A stretch of DNA of 64,000 bases from positions 186,001 to 250,000 of the forward strand of contig NZ_LPVZ01000020.1 of the NCBI RefSeq assembly GCF_001613795.1. Direction: 5' to 3'. The notes below the pieces were generated by a model. The model had not been told where the DNA came from. It saw only the letters and a program-made list of their open reading frames with translations, and searched no databases. Both the position numbers and the translations under genes were made by a program. Below are positions 28,231 to 37,277 of this stretch, piece after piece. Within the stretch, counting starts at the first letter, position 1; each line of letters opens with the position of its first letter. The DNA is from Thalassospira sp. MCCC 1A01148 (GTDB taxonomy: Bacteria > Pseudomonadota > Alphaproteobacteria > Rhodospirillales > Thalassospiraceae).

Positions 28231-29031
28231 CTAAAACGGCAACACTGTCTGAAAGGAAAACGGGTCGATATCCTGATCGTTTCCACGCTTTTCATCATAA
28301 GTCGTGCGCGCTTTTGCCATAAACTCTTCCTTGGTGACCATCTTGTCCCCGTCCGCGTCGTAATCGGGAAACAATAAATCCAGTCGGCGGCTTTCGGTAC
28401 GCAGTCTTTGGCGATTGGCTTCTGCAGAACCGGGCAGTTTTTCAACCGCGGCAAATTCGCGTGCGACAAGCACATTGTCGCCGTTAATGTCACGGCGCCT
28501 AAACATCCAGCTTGCATAGGCAGCGGCTTCGTCTGGACTGATACGGCCATCCTGATCAATATCAATTGGATGATACTGTTCGCGATACACCCTGACCTGT
28601 TCAGGGATGCCGGACGGTGCAACACCCGTTCCACCATTTTGCTGGGCAAGGGCCTTTGCAATTGCTTCGCTCAGTCCGGGGATATTGGCAGCACCGTCAG
28701 CTGACATACCGGGCACACCAGGCATACCTGTGCTGGAACCGCCCCCATCAAGACCATTCAGCCCTGAAAGTCCGCCCAAACCGAATTGCGACATCAGTTC
28801 CGGATTGTTTTGCAGTTGTTTCATAATCAAGGGCAGCAATTCGCGCATCTGCGGCGACGAGACTTCTGGCGAATTTGATCCGCCACCGGCCGGATCAAGG
28901 GGCAAGCCTTGCGCAAACGCCGTCCCGCCAGAAACAGCACCAAGCCCGGGCAGGAAAAACGCACCGGAGAATGCGCAACCCATTAATAGAATGGCAGCTT
29001 TTATCCGCAACAATCGCTTCCTTCGTTTCAC
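28231..29031 (-). CDS. Exported EF-hand calcium-binding protein
   Basis: A 266-residue exported protein. The signal peptide spans residues about 1-40 and ends in A-F-A-Q. A Gly/Pro/Ser-rich spacer (about 84-140) looks flexible. Three EF-hand loops follow: D157-E168 (D-I-D-Q-D-G-R-I-S-P-D-E), a second from D181 (D-I-N-G-D-N), and a third at about 225-236 (D-A-D-G-D-K). The first is canonical; the second and third lack the central Gly at loop position 6 and may bind more weakly. The whole is probably a periplasmic calcium sensor or buffer. Downstream on the same strand is corA, 94 bases away. Confidence 0.8.
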   Translation of the reverse strand: MKRRKRLLRIKAAILLMGCAFSGAFFLPGLGAVSGGTAFAQGLPLDPAGGGSNSPEVSSPQMRELLPLIMKQLQNNPELMSQFGLGGLSGLNGLDGGGSSTGMPGVPGMSADGAANIPGLSEAIAKALAQQNGGTGVAPSGIPEQVRVYREQYHPIDIDQDGRISPDEAAAYASWMFRRRDINGDNVLVAREFAAVEKLPGSAEANRQRLRTESRRLDLLFPDYDADGDKMVTKEEFMAKARTTYDEKRGNDQDIDPFSFQTVLPF

Positions 29032-29083
29032 TGACGCTGCCCCGCGCCAGATGATGCTGCCCCGTTCGGGGCCATATTCAACC

Positions 29084-29119
29084 CTGATGGCCGATCAAAT
29101 TGATCAAAAAGACCATCAG
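29084..29119. promoter_or_regulatory. Nested palindrome upstream of the EF-hand gene
   Basis: Outer arms CTGATGG and CCATCAG enclose an inner palindrome GATCAA-A-TTGATC. It lies 50 to 90 bases before the EF-hand gene start, in its promoter region. It may be an operator; no regulator can be named. Confidence 0.35.
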
Positions 29120-29262
29120 AGATCATTTTGACATTTTGCAGGAGTTTGCCCGCGCATCAAACCCGATTGGACATCAAATCGCAAACTGTCTTCGGCACTC
29201 CATCAAAACCCGATGCCAAATCTGATCCATAAAAACCCGAATTCCGGTTTTTCAATGGTCTT

Positions 29263-29302
29263 CCCATGGGACCCCATGGAACGAGTTTGGGATTTTATGG
29301 GC
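29263..29302. promoter_or_regulatory. Upstream MraZ-box cluster
   Basis: Two CCCAT boxes (29263, 29273) are followed by two TGGGN boxes (29288, 29298), each pair at 10-base spacing. MraZ of E. coli binds TGGGN repeats spaced by 5 bases. The cluster lies upstream of the predicted -35 element. Confidence 0.65.
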
Positions 29303-29335
29303 ACATAATGGAACCATGCTGATTTTCCGCGATTT

Positions 29336-29365
29336 TTGACCGAATTCAGCCTTTCTGCATATACC
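29336..29365 (+). promoter_or_regulatory. Predicted mraZ (dcw) promoter
   Basis: TTGACC at 29336 and TATACC at 29360 are separated by 18 bases. The expected start near 29372 lies between two MraZ-box clusters and about 195 bases before mraZ. Confidence 0.55.
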
Positions 29366-29404
29366 GCAGAAACCCTCGGGAAGCGCCAAAACATCACGTA
29401 TTGG

Positions 29405-29449
29405 CCCATCAAATCCCATTGACCCCCATCATTTCCCATGGTACCCCAT
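29405..29449. promoter_or_regulatory. Downstream MraZ-box array (five boxes)
   Basis: Five CCCAT boxes start at 29405, 29415, 29425, 29435 and 29445, an exact 10-base period. On the opposite strand each reads ATGGG, matching the TGGGN repeat type recognised by MraZ. The array lies in the leader of mraZ, just past the predicted promoter, where binding would repress the operon. Confidence 0.75.
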
Positions 29450-29567
29450 AAAGAGGCACAAATTCCGTGCCATGCGGGGCATATCCATTTCAGACATCAC
29501 ACAGTCGCAAGACAGCCCATCAGGGCCCGAGGTTTGAGATCGGATTTTTGATCAGGGGAATGGCGAC

Positions 29568-30071
29568 GTGCTGTTCACAGGGACGCACATTCACAAGCTG
29601 GACCGGAAGGGGCGCGTATCCGTCCCCAAGCGGTTCCGTGCGGCCCTTGACCAAGAAGAATTCGCCGGCATCTACCTGTATCAATCCCACAAGGAAAGCG
29701 CGCTTGAAGGCTGTAGCCACAGCCATATGGAGCGCATTGCCGCATCGCTTGATGAACTCGACATGTTCTCTGACGAGGCCGACGATCTGGCAGACACCAT
29801 CCTTGGCTCCTCGCATATGCTTCCTTACGACGGCGAAGGCCGCATCATTCTGCCTGCAGAACTGATCGAATTCGCACGTATCGAAGATCAGGTCGCCTTT
29901 GTCGGCCGTGGTCGCACCTTCCGCCTGTGGAACCCTGACATCTTCAAACCCCTGCAAGAAGCCAGCCGGACCCGCACGCTCAACCGTGGTGCGACATTAA
30001 AGCTCAAACCGATGTCCGAACTCCCCAAAGGTGCACGTCCCGGCACCGCGGATGAGGAGGACGCATCATGA
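29568..30071 (+). CDS. mraZ: Transcriptional regulator MraZ
   Basis: First gene of the dcw cluster, 167 residues, with two SpoVT-AbrB-like repeats: H-K-L-D-R-K-G-R-V-S-V-P near the start and L-P-Y-D-G-E-G-R-I-I-L-P near residue 86. Each carries the D-x-x-G-R motif. MraZ forms a ring that binds TGGGN repeats upstream of its own gene and represses the operon. The GTG start has AGGGGA about nine bases upstream. Nine candidate boxes lie in the region before it. The gene overlaps rsmH by four bases (ATGA). Confidence 0.95.
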   Translation: MLFTGTHIHKLDRKGRVSVPKRFRAALDQEEFAGIYLYQSHKESALEGCSHSHMERIAASLDELDMFSDEADDLADTILGSSHMLPYDGEGRIILPAELIEFARIEDQVAFVGRGRTFRLWNPDIFKPLQEASRTRTLNRGATLKLKPMSELPKGARPGTADEEDAS

Positions 30072-31054
30072 GCGACAAGGACCTGAGCTTTGCCACCGAA
30101 GACCGTCCACATAAGCCGGTCCTGCTACGCGAGGTACTAGAATCCCTTGCACCGCGTGACGGCGAGATCATGGTTGACGGCACCTTTGGCGCAGGCGGTT
30201 ACTCCCGCGCCATTCTTGATTCTGCCAATTGCGAGCTTTACGGCATCGACCGCGATCCAACCGCCGTTGCCACAGGCAAACAGCTTGAAGCCGAATATGA
30301 CGGTCGCTTCCACATGGTCGAGGGATGCTTTGGCGATATGGGCCGCCTTATCCCCGAAGCAGGTCCAGAACAGGTCGATGGCATCGTTCTTGATATCGGT
30401 GTTTCATCCATGCAGCTTGATCAGGCGGATCGCGGGTTTTCATTCCGCGAAGACGGCCCGCTTGACATGCGCATGTCCATGTCCGGGCCGACGGCGGCCG
30501 ACTTCGTCAATACCGCCGAAGAAGAAGACATCGCCAATGTCGTTTATCGCTATGGCGAGGAACGCGCATCGCGCAAGGTCGCACGCAAGATTATCGAGAT
30601 GCGTGCAGAGGAACCCTTTACCACCACATCCCAACTGGCGCGTGCGGTACGTTCTGTCGTGCGCAAGTCCAAGGACGGAATTGATCCGGCGACCCGCACC
30701 TTCCAGGCCTTGCGCATCTATGTGAATGACGAGCTTGGCGAACTTGAACGCGCCATGGATGCCGCCGAGACATTGCTGAAACCGGGCGGCCGTCTGGTGG
30801 TTGTAACCTTCCACTCGCTTGAGGATCGGCAGGTCAAGACCTTCATGAAGGAACGCTCAGGCGATCCGAACAAGATGTCACGCCGCCTGCCCGGCGAACC
30901 AGAAGTTGCCATCCCGACCTTTACGGCGATCACGCGCAAGGCTGTCACCGGTCAGAAAGATGAAATTCGCGCCAACCCGCGCGCACGTTCGGCAAAGTTG
31001 CGCGCCGTTGCACGTAACGAGCAACCGGCATCACCGCAAGGAGGTCGCAAATGA
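30068..31054 (+). CDS. rsmH: 16S rRNA (cytosine-1402-N4)-methyltransferase RsmH
   Basis: A 328-residue SAM-dependent methyltransferase (formerly MraW) that modifies C1402 in the decoding centre of 16S rRNA. Family motifs: H-K-P-V-L-L-R-E-V near the N-terminus, D-G-T-F-G-A-G-G-Y-S-R-A for SAM binding, D-I-G-V-S-S-M-Q-L-D, and the late F-H-S-L-E-D-R. Length is typical. The ATG overlaps the mraZ stop, and its own stop overlaps the ftsL start by four bases, so translation is coupled on both sides. Confidence 0.96.
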   Translation: MSDKDLSFATEDRPHKPVLLREVLESLAPRDGEIMVDGTFGAGGYSRAILDSANCELYGIDRDPTAVATGKQLEAEYDGRFHMVEGCFGDMGRLIPEAGPEQVDGIVLDIGVSSMQLDQADRGFSFREDGPLDMRMSMSGPTAADFVNTAEEEDIANVVYRYGEERASRKVARKIIEMRAEEPFTTTSQLARAVRSVVRKSKDGIDPATRTFQALRIYVNDELGELERAMDAAETLLKPGGRLVVVTFHSLEDRQVKTFMKERSGDPNKMSRRLPGEPEVAIPTFTAITRKAVTGQKDEIRANPRARSAKLRAVARNEQPASPQGGRK

Positions 31055-31482
31055 CCCGTGCGGTAACCATCATCGGCCTCATCATGACCATCCTGATCGG
31101 CACCGGCACCTATTGGGTCAGCCATCAGGTCGAACGTCTTGAAAAGCGCTACGCCGAAATCCAGTCCGACATTCTGGCCGAGCAGGAAAGCATCCATGTG
31201 CTTCAGGCGGAATGGAGCTACCTGAACAATCCGGAACGGATCGAGCGCCTGTCCCAGCAGTATCTGAGCCTGGCTCAGATTGAAGTCCTGCAGATGGCCA
31301 GCATCAACGATCTGCCAGAAGACGCCGATCTGCATCAGTATCGTATCGACAAGTTTGGCGAGGCGGTTGCCTTTATGCCGGTACCGCGCGCCCGTCCGGG
31401 TGATCTGATGTATGACGAGGCAGCGGATTCAATGATCATTGATGCGCCGTCGGTTGCCACCGAAACGGGGGGCGCACAATGA
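31051..31482 (+). CDS. ftsL: Cell division protein FtsL
   Basis: A 143-residue bitopic division protein. One membrane helix lies at about residues 3-23, followed by a coiled coil (H-Q-V-E-R-L-E-K-R-Y-A-E-I through H-V-L-Q-A-E-W) with the L-x-x-E-W-x-x-L-N-x-P signature of alphaproteobacterial FtsL. It forms a complex with FtsB and FtsQ and activates FtsW/FtsI. GGAGG precedes the ATG. Identity rests on the motif and on its position between rsmH and ftsI. Confidence 0.9.
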   Translation: MTRAVTIIGLIMTILIGTGTYWVSHQVERLEKRYAEIQSDILAEQESIHVLQAEWSYLNNPERIERLSQQYLSLAQIEVLQMASINDLPEDADLHQYRIDKFGEAVAFMPVPRARPGDLMYDEAADSMIIDAPSVATETGGAQ

Positions 31483-33197
31483 GCCTGACCCGTTTTTCCT
31501 ACTGGTTGCGCGGGGATCGTCCGGAACTGGGCCCGGATCAGCGTGAGCGCCTTGCGCTTGAAACAGCACGTAACCGTATCTTTATTACCGGCGCGATGTT
31601 CATCATCGGTTTTTGCTGGATCACCTATGGTCTGGTTGATGCATCGGTTCTGCGTCAGGGCAATGAACCCGCCGTCGCATCCGGCACCGATACCCGTGAA
31701 CTCAAGACCGAGCGCGCCGATATCGTTGATCGCAACGGCATGCTGCTGGCGACCGATCTTCCGACCAATTCGCTTTATGCTGACGCCCGTGTGGTCAAGG
31801 ACCCGGTTGAATCGGCGGATCTTTTGTTGACGGTTTTACCCGATCTGGATCGCGACACGCTGATCCGTCACCTGAGTTCGCGCAAGGCATTCGTCTGGCT
31901 GCGCCGCAACCTGACGCCCGAGCAGCAATATGAAGTCAATTCACTGGGCATTCCCGGCCTGAATTTCCAACGTGAAGAACGCCGCGTCTATCCGCATGGA
32001 CGTCTGTTGTCGCACGCCCTGGGCTTCACCGATATCGACAATAACGGCATCGCTGGTGCTGAGCGCGAGTTTGATAACGAGCTGCGCATCAATAACGGTC
32101 CGCTGGAACTTTCGCTTGATACCCGGGTGCAATACGCGCTTGCCGAAGAAGTCGAAACCGCGATGGAAACCTATAGCGCGGTTGGTGCGGCAGGCCTTGT
32201 GATGGACGTCTATACCGGCGAAGTGGTTGCGATGACGTCGCTTCCGAATTTTGATCCGCACCGTCCGGGTCAGGCACCGGCTGATGCCCGCTTTAACCGG
32301 CCAACACTTGGCGTTTACGAGATGGGTTCGGTGTTCAAGCTGTTTAACACGGCCATCGCCCTTGAAACCGGCACATCGACCTTGAACTCGGTCTATGACG
32401 CGACGGAGCCGCTGGCCATTGGCGGCTTCAGAATTCGGGACTATCACGCCGAGAACCGGTGGCTGACCCTGCCGGAAATTCTTGTGCACAGCTCAAACAT
32501 CGGCTCAGCGCGCATGGCAATGGCCTTTGGCGGCGAGAACCAGCGTAAGTACCTTAAAAAGCTGGGCATGCTCGACAAGCCTCAGATCGAGCTTCCTGAA
32601 GTCGGCGGACCGCTTGTGCCCAATCCGTGGCGCGAGATTAACACCATGACGATTTCGTTTGGTCATGGTCTGGCCGTTACCCCGCTTCAGGTTGTCAGCG
32701 GCATCTCCACCATCGTCAATGGTGGCATTCGTCGCCCGGCGACCATCCTCAAACAGGATGGTGCACCGGCAGGCGAACGTGTGTTTTCCCAGAAAACTTC
32801 GGAACTGATGCGTCGCCTGATGCGGCTGGTCGTTACCGAAGGTTCTGGCAAGAAGGCCGAAGTAGCGGGTTACTTCCTTGGCGGGAAGACCGGGACTTCG
32901 GAAAAACTCGTGAACGGGCGCTATGTCAAGAACGCCCGCATGTCGACCTTTGTCGCCGCCTTCCCGATGCAGGACCCGAAATATGTGGTCCTGGTGACGT
33001 TGGACGAGCCCAAAGGCACCAAAGAAACTTATGGATTTGCCACAGCAGGTTGGGTGTCCGCCCCTGCAGTTGGCAAGGTTGTGACACGTATTGCTCCCCT
33101 TTTGGGCATTGAACCGGCGAATGCGAAGGCGCCGGAGATTGAGCAAGCGCTGCAGATCGAACTTCGCAAGGGGGAGCGCAAACTTGCGTCTTTCTGA
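31479..33197 (+). CDS. ftsI: Septal peptidoglycan transpeptidase FtsI (PBP3)
   Basis: A 572-residue class B penicillin-binding protein that crosslinks septal peptidoglycan. A single anchor helix lies at residues about 28-48, then a dimerisation domain, then the transpeptidase. The catalytic serine is S284 in G-S-V-F-K, with S-S-N at 338-340 and K-T-G-T from 470. All three active-site motifs are intact. It starts four bases inside ftsL. Its last 14 bases overlap the start of murE. Confidence 0.96.
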   Translation: MSLTRFSYWLRGDRPELGPDQRERLALETARNRIFITGAMFIIGFCWITYGLVDASVLRQGNEPAVASGTDTRELKTERADIVDRNGMLLATDLPTNSLYADARVVKDPVESADLLLTVLPDLDRDTLIRHLSSRKAFVWLRRNLTPEQQYEVNSLGIPGLNFQREERRVYPHGRLLSHALGFTDIDNNGIAGAEREFDNELRINNGPLELSLDTRVQYALAEEVETAMETYSAVGAAGLVMDVYTGEVVAMTSLPNFDPHRPGQAPADARFNRPTLGVYEMGSVFKLFNTAIALETGTSTLNSVYDATEPLAIGGFRIRDYHAENRWLTLPEILVHSSNIGSARMAMAFGGENQRKYLKKLGMLDKPQIELPEVGGPLVPNPWREINTMTISFGHGLAVTPLQVVSGISTIVNGGIRRPATILKQDGAPAGERVFSQKTSELMRRLMRLVVTEGSGKKAEVAGYFLGGKTGTSEKLVNGRYVKNARMSTFVAAFPMQDPKYVVLVTLDEPKGTKETYGFATAGWVSAPAVGKVVTRIAPLLGIEPANAKAPEIEQALQIELRKGERKLASF

Positions 33198-34644
33198 GCT
33201 CATGGCAGGTGATCAAGCGGCATTGAAACATGCCGAAGGACAGGACCCGGATATCACGGGCCTGACAGCAGACTCACGCACTGTAAAGGACGGCTATATG
33301 TTTGCCGCCCTGTCCGGTGCGCGTGATGACGGGTCCAAGTATATTGAAGATGCGATCAAGCTTGGTGCCGCAGCCATCCTTGCAAAGGATGGCACGCCAA
33401 GACAGGCAGCCCCCACCGTTCCGTTGATCCCGGTGGAAAACCCGCGCAAGCGTTATGCCCAGCTTGCTGCGCGTTTCTATGGCCAGCAACCCGCAAACAT
33501 CGCGGCGATCACCGGTACCAACGGCAAGACATCGACCGCGATCTTTACCGAACAGCTCTGGACGATCCTTGGCAATATGTCGGGATCCATCGGCACCCTT
33601 GGCATTCGCGCAGCGGGCGCGAAAATTCCCGGTTCGCTGACAACGCCAGATCCGGTGGCACTTCATCAGAGCCTTGATGAAATGTGCGGTATTGGCGTGA
33701 CCCATGTCGCGATGGAAGCCAGTTCACACGGGCTTGATCAATATCGCCTTGATGGCGTGAAGGTCACCGTTGCCGCCTTTACCAACCTGTCGCGCGACCA
33801 TCTGGATTATCACGGCACGTTCGAAAAATACTTTGCCGCCAAAGCCCGCCTGTTCTCTGATCTTCTGGTCGCCGATGGCACGGCAGTGCTGAATGCCGAT
33901 GTCGAACAATTCGACCTTCTGAAAAAACTTTGCGCCAAGCGCGGTGTGAATGTTCTGTCCTATGGACAGAACGCAGATGACATCAAACTGGTCAAGGCAA
34001 CGCCTGACAGCACCGGCACCCAGATCCGCCTTGCTGCGAACAAGGGTGAATACAACATCCACCTGCCGCTGATGGGCAGCTTCCAGGTGATGAATGCGCT
34101 GGCCGCCCTTTCAATCGTTGTGGCATCGGGTGCCGACCTTGATCAGGCGGTTCTTGCGCTTGAAAAGCTTGAAGGTGTCCGCGGCCGACTTGAACTGGTT
34201 GGCAAAACCGGCTTCGGTGCACCGGTATTTGTCGATTACGCCCATACGCCTGATGCGCTTGAAACCGTGATCAAGGCTGTCCGTCCGCATTGCAAAGGCC
34301 GACTTGTTTGTGTATTCGGGGCCGGTGGAGACCGTGACGTCGGGAAACGCCCGTTGATGGGACAGGTTGCCCGTGACTTTGCCGATATTGCCATCATCAC
34401 CGATGACAATCCGCGCAGCGAAGACCCGGCCACCATTCGTGCTGCAATCAAGGAACAGTGCGAAGGTGCCGTCGAGATTGGTGACCGTGCCGAAGCCATC
34501 AAACGGGGCATCGGCATCCTTCAGCGCAACGATGTCCTTATTATCGCCGGAAAAGGCCATGAAAGAGGCCAAATTGTCGGAGATACGGTTCTTCCATTCG
34601 ATGATGCATCTGTTGCCCGCAGCATCCTTGTCGGCGGCAACTGA
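33184..34644 (+). CDS. murE: UDP-MurNAc-tripeptide synthetase MurE
   Basis: A 486-residue Mur ligase that adds the third stem-peptide residue (meso-diaminopimelate in Gram-negatives) to UDP-MurNAc-L-Ala-D-Glu. The P-loop G-T-N-G-K-T-S-T begins near residue 111. The D-N-P-R motif (I-T-D-D-N-P-R-S-E-D) marks diaminopimelate specificity. I start it at TTG (reading L-R-L-S-E-L), which has GGGGGAG seven bases upstream and matches the family N-terminus; the ATG six codons later has no such site. It overlaps ftsI by 14 bases. Confidence 0.94.
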   Translation: MRLSELMAGDQAALKHAEGQDPDITGLTADSRTVKDGYMFAALSGARDDGSKYIEDAIKLGAAAILAKDGTPRQAAPTVPLIPVENPRKRYAQLAARFYGQQPANIAAITGTNGKTSTAIFTEQLWTILGNMSGSIGTLGIRAAGAKIPGSLTTPDPVALHQSLDEMCGIGVTHVAMEASSHGLDQYRLDGVKVTVAAFTNLSRDHLDYHGTFEKYFAAKARLFSDLLVADGTAVLNADVEQFDLLKKLCAKRGVNVLSYGQNADDIKLVKATPDSTGTQIRLAANKGEYNIHLPLMGSFQVMNALAALSIVVASGADLDQAVLALEKLEGVRGRLELVGKTGFGAPVFVDYAHTPDALETVIKAVRPHCKGRLVCVFGAGGDRDVGKRPLMGQVARDFADIAIITDDNPRSEDPATIRAAIKEQCEGAVEIGDRAEAIKRGIGILQRNDVLIIAGKGHERGQIVGDTVLPFDDASVARSILVGGN

Positions 34645-34703
34645 CCTTAATTCCCGTTACGGCGCTTTGGCCGTGATGGTCTGAGCGAAAAGAAAGTGAC
34701 GTT

Positions 34704-36146
34704 ATGACGAAGGCTGTTTTATGGACCGCACAGGATGCTGCAACCGCAACCGGTGGCAAAACCACAGGGGACTGGACGGTAACCGGCATCTCGATTGACA
34801 GCCGCAAAGTCAGTAAAGGCGATCTGTTCATCGCCCTGAAGGGCCCGAATTTCGATGGTCAGAAATTTGCGCAGGCCGCCCTTGATGCCGGTGCGCACGC
34901 CGTCATGGTCTCGGATGCCAATGGCATTGACGATACCGACAAGGTTCTTCTGGTTGATGACACGATGGCCGCCCTTGAACGACTTGGAATTGCCGGACGT
35001 GAACGCAGCAAAGCCAAGATCGTTGCCATCACCGGCAGCGTCGGCAAGACGGGCACCAAGGAAGCGCTTAAATATGTGCTGTCCCAGCAGGGTAAAACCC
35101 ATGCCAGCCCGGCCAGCTTCAACAATCACTGGGGTGTGCCGATTACTTTGGCGACCCTGCCTGTTGATGCCGAGTTTGGTGTTTTCGAAATCGGCATGAA
35201 CCATCCGGGCGAGATCAGCACACTTGTCAAAATGGTCAAGCCGTCTGTGGCGTTGATCACCACTGTGGTCGGCGCGCATACAGAGTTCTTCAAGGACGAA
35301 GCCGAAATCGCCATGGCCAAGGCCGAGATTTTTGAAGGCCTTGATAGCGACGGTACCGTCATCCTGAACCGTGACAATCTGCATTACTTTGCCCTGGTCC
35401 GGCGCGCCAAGGAACTTGGCCTTTCCAACATCAAGTGCTTTGGCACGGATGCCGTATCAAACTATCGCCTGTTTGAAGCAAATATCGTCACCGATGGCAG
35501 CGCTGTTCGCGCACGCGTCGGTGGCCAGGATCTGGAATACTTCATCGGTTGCCCCGGCGAACACTGGGTTTTGAACTCGCTTGCCGTTCTTGGGTGTGTT
35601 GATGCGATAGGTGCAGACCTTGTCAAAGCGTCGAAGGATCTGGCGGATGTCACTCCGCCTGCCGGACGTGGCGAGACGCACACCGTCAAGCTGCCGACTG
35701 GCGAGGGTACCTTTACGCTGATTGATGATGCCTACAACGCCAATCCGACCTCGATGATGGCCGGGATCAAGGTCCTGTCGCAAACCAAACCGGGCGAAGG
35801 CGGTCGCAAGATCGCAGTTCTGGGTGAAATGCGCGAGCTCGGAGACAGTGCAACCAAAATGCATGCCGATCTTTATCATCCGCTGACCTCGCTTGAGATT
35901 GACCGGGTTTACTCGGTTGGGCCGCTGATGGCCGAACTCGACAAAACTTTGCCTTCCGAACGAAATGCCGGCCACTTTGAAACTGCCGAAGACGCGATAG
36001 AGCCCATCAAGGCCGATTTGCGCGATGGCGACGTGGTTTTGATCAAAGGGTCGCTTGGCATTTACGTTTCGAAAATTGTATCGGCCTTAAAATCCTGTGG
36101 CGTGGTGGAAAAATCCACAACCGCAACAGAAGAGGGTCAGGACTGA
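34704..36146 (+). CDS. murF: UDP-MurNAc-tripeptide:D-Ala-D-Ala ligase MurF
   Basis: A 480-residue Mur ligase that adds the D-Ala-D-Ala dipeptide to complete the pentapeptide precursor. The ATP site is I-T-G-S-V-G-K-T-G-T-K. Other family marks are N-N-x-x-G-V-P (F-N-N-H-W-G-V-P), E-I-G-M-N-H-P-G-E-I, and D-A-Y-N-A-N-P-T-S-M. A 59-base gap separates it from murE, and 30 bases lie before mraY. Confidence 0.96.
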   Translation: MTKAVLWTAQDAATATGGKTTGDWTVTGISIDSRKVSKGDLFIALKGPNFDGQKFAQAALDAGAHAVMVSDANGIDDTDKVLLVDDTMAALERLGIAGRERSKAKIVAITGSVGKTGTKEALKYVLSQQGKTHASPASFNNHWGVPITLATLPVDAEFGVFEIGMNHPGEISTLVKMVKPSVALITTVVGAHTEFFKDEAEIAMAKAEIFEGLDSDGTVILNRDNLHYFALVRRAKELGLSNIKCFGTDAVSNYRLFEANIVTDGSAVRARVGGQDLEYFIGCPGEHWVLNSLAVLGCVDAIGADLVKASKDLADVTPPAGRGETHTVKLPTGEGTFTLIDDAYNANPTSMMAGIKVLSQTKPGEGGRKIAVLGEMRELGDSATKMHADLYHPLTSLEIDRVYSVGPLMAELDKTLPSERNAGHFETAEDAIEPIKADLRDGDVVLIKGSLGIYVSKIVSALKSCGVVEKSTTATEEGQD

Positions 36147-36176
36147 CCCTCAGTCGCAAAAGGAACGACCAGAGCA

Positions 36177-37265
36177 ATGCTCTATAATCTGCTTTATCAA
36201 TTTGCTGATCAGATGCCGGTACTGAACCTGTTTCGGTATATCACCTTCCGCACGGGCGGTGCGATCATCACGTCGCTTATTCTTGCCTTTGTGATCGGTC
36301 CGCATCTGATCAACTGGTTGCGTTCCAAACAAAGCGAAGGCCAACCGATCCGTGAAGATGGACCCGAAAGTCACCTTCTGACGAAAAAAGGCACGCCGAC
36401 AATGGGCGGGCTTTTGCTGTTGCTATCAACCTCGATTGCCACCCTGCTCTGGGCTGATCTGACCAATCCTTATGTCTGGGCTGTTTTGCTGGTCACAATC
36501 GGCTATGGCTTCCTTGGTTTTCTGGACGACTTTCTGAAGGTTTCCAAGCGTAACACCAAGGGCCTTCCGGGAAAGCTTAAACTTCTTGGGCAGTTTTCCA
36601 TCGCAGCCCTTGCCGCCTGGTGGATTTCTTACAATACCGCCGATCCGCTTTCGACAGCGCTTGCTTTCCCGTTCTTCAAGAATTTCCTTCTGGATCTGGG
36701 TTGGTTCTTTGTGCCGTTTGCCATGTTTGTCATGGTCGGGGCCTCAAACTCGGTCAACCTGACCGATGGCCTTGACGGTCTGGCGATTGTTCCGGTGATG
36801 ATTGCCGCGGCCAGTTTTGCGCTGATCACCTATCTGATCGGTAACGTTCAGTTCGCTGAGTATCTGCAGGTCCATTACGTTGCCGGTTCGGGCGAATTGA
36901 CCATTTTCCTTGGCGCACTTGTCGGTGCTGGCCTTGGCTTCCTCTGGTACAATGCCCCGCCTGCGATGGTATTCATGGGCGATACCGGCTCCCTCGCCCT
37001 TGGCGGTGCTTTGGGTGCGGTTTCGGTTGTCACCAAGCACGAACTGGTTCTGGCCATCATTGGTGGTCTGTTTGTTCTGGAAACCCTGTCGGTGATCATT
37101 CAGGTCGGGTCGTACAAACTGACCGGTAAACGCGTGTTCCGCATGGCCCCGCTTCATCACCATTTCGAGAAAAAGGGCTGGCAGGAAGCAACCATCGTCA
37201 TCCGCTTCTGGATCATTGCCGTCATCCTCGCACTGGTTGGTCTTGCGACCCTGAAACTTCGTTAA
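36177..37265 (+). CDS. mraY: Phospho-MurNAc-pentapeptide transferase MraY
   Basis: A 362-residue membrane enzyme with ten helices that makes lipid I on undecaprenyl phosphate. Motifs: K-K-G-T-P-T-M-G-G near residue 64, F-L-D-D-F-L-K-V after it, [13 protein letters not shown], and [12 protein letters not shown]. The C-terminal H-H-H-F-E-K-K-G-W is present. All catalytic Asp and His residues are intact. Confidence 0.97.
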   Translation: MLYNLLYQFADQMPVLNLFRYITFRTGGAIITSLILAFVIGPHLINWLRSKQSEGQPIREDGPESHLLTKKGTPTMGGLLLLLSTSIATLLWADLTNPYVWAVLLVTIGYGFLGFLDDFLKVSKRNTKGLPGKLKLLGQFSIAALAAWWISYNTADPLSTALAFPFFKNFLLDLGWFFVPFAMFVMVGASNSVNLTDGLDGLAIVPVMIAAASFALITYLIGNVQFAEYLQVHYVAGSGELTIFLGALVGAGLGFLWYNAPPAMVFMGDTGSLALGGALGAVSVVTKHELVLAIIGGLFVLETLSVIIQVGSYKLTGKRVFRMAPLHHHFEKKGWQEATIVIRFWIIAVILALVGLATLKLR

Positions 37266-37277
37266 GGACACCCCATC

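Noticed and set aside
29405-29449. CCCAT array considered as a CRISPR-like or tandem satellite repeat
   Set aside because: Repeat unit is only 5 bases with 5-base variable spacing and sits in the mraZ leader; MraZ boxes explain it.
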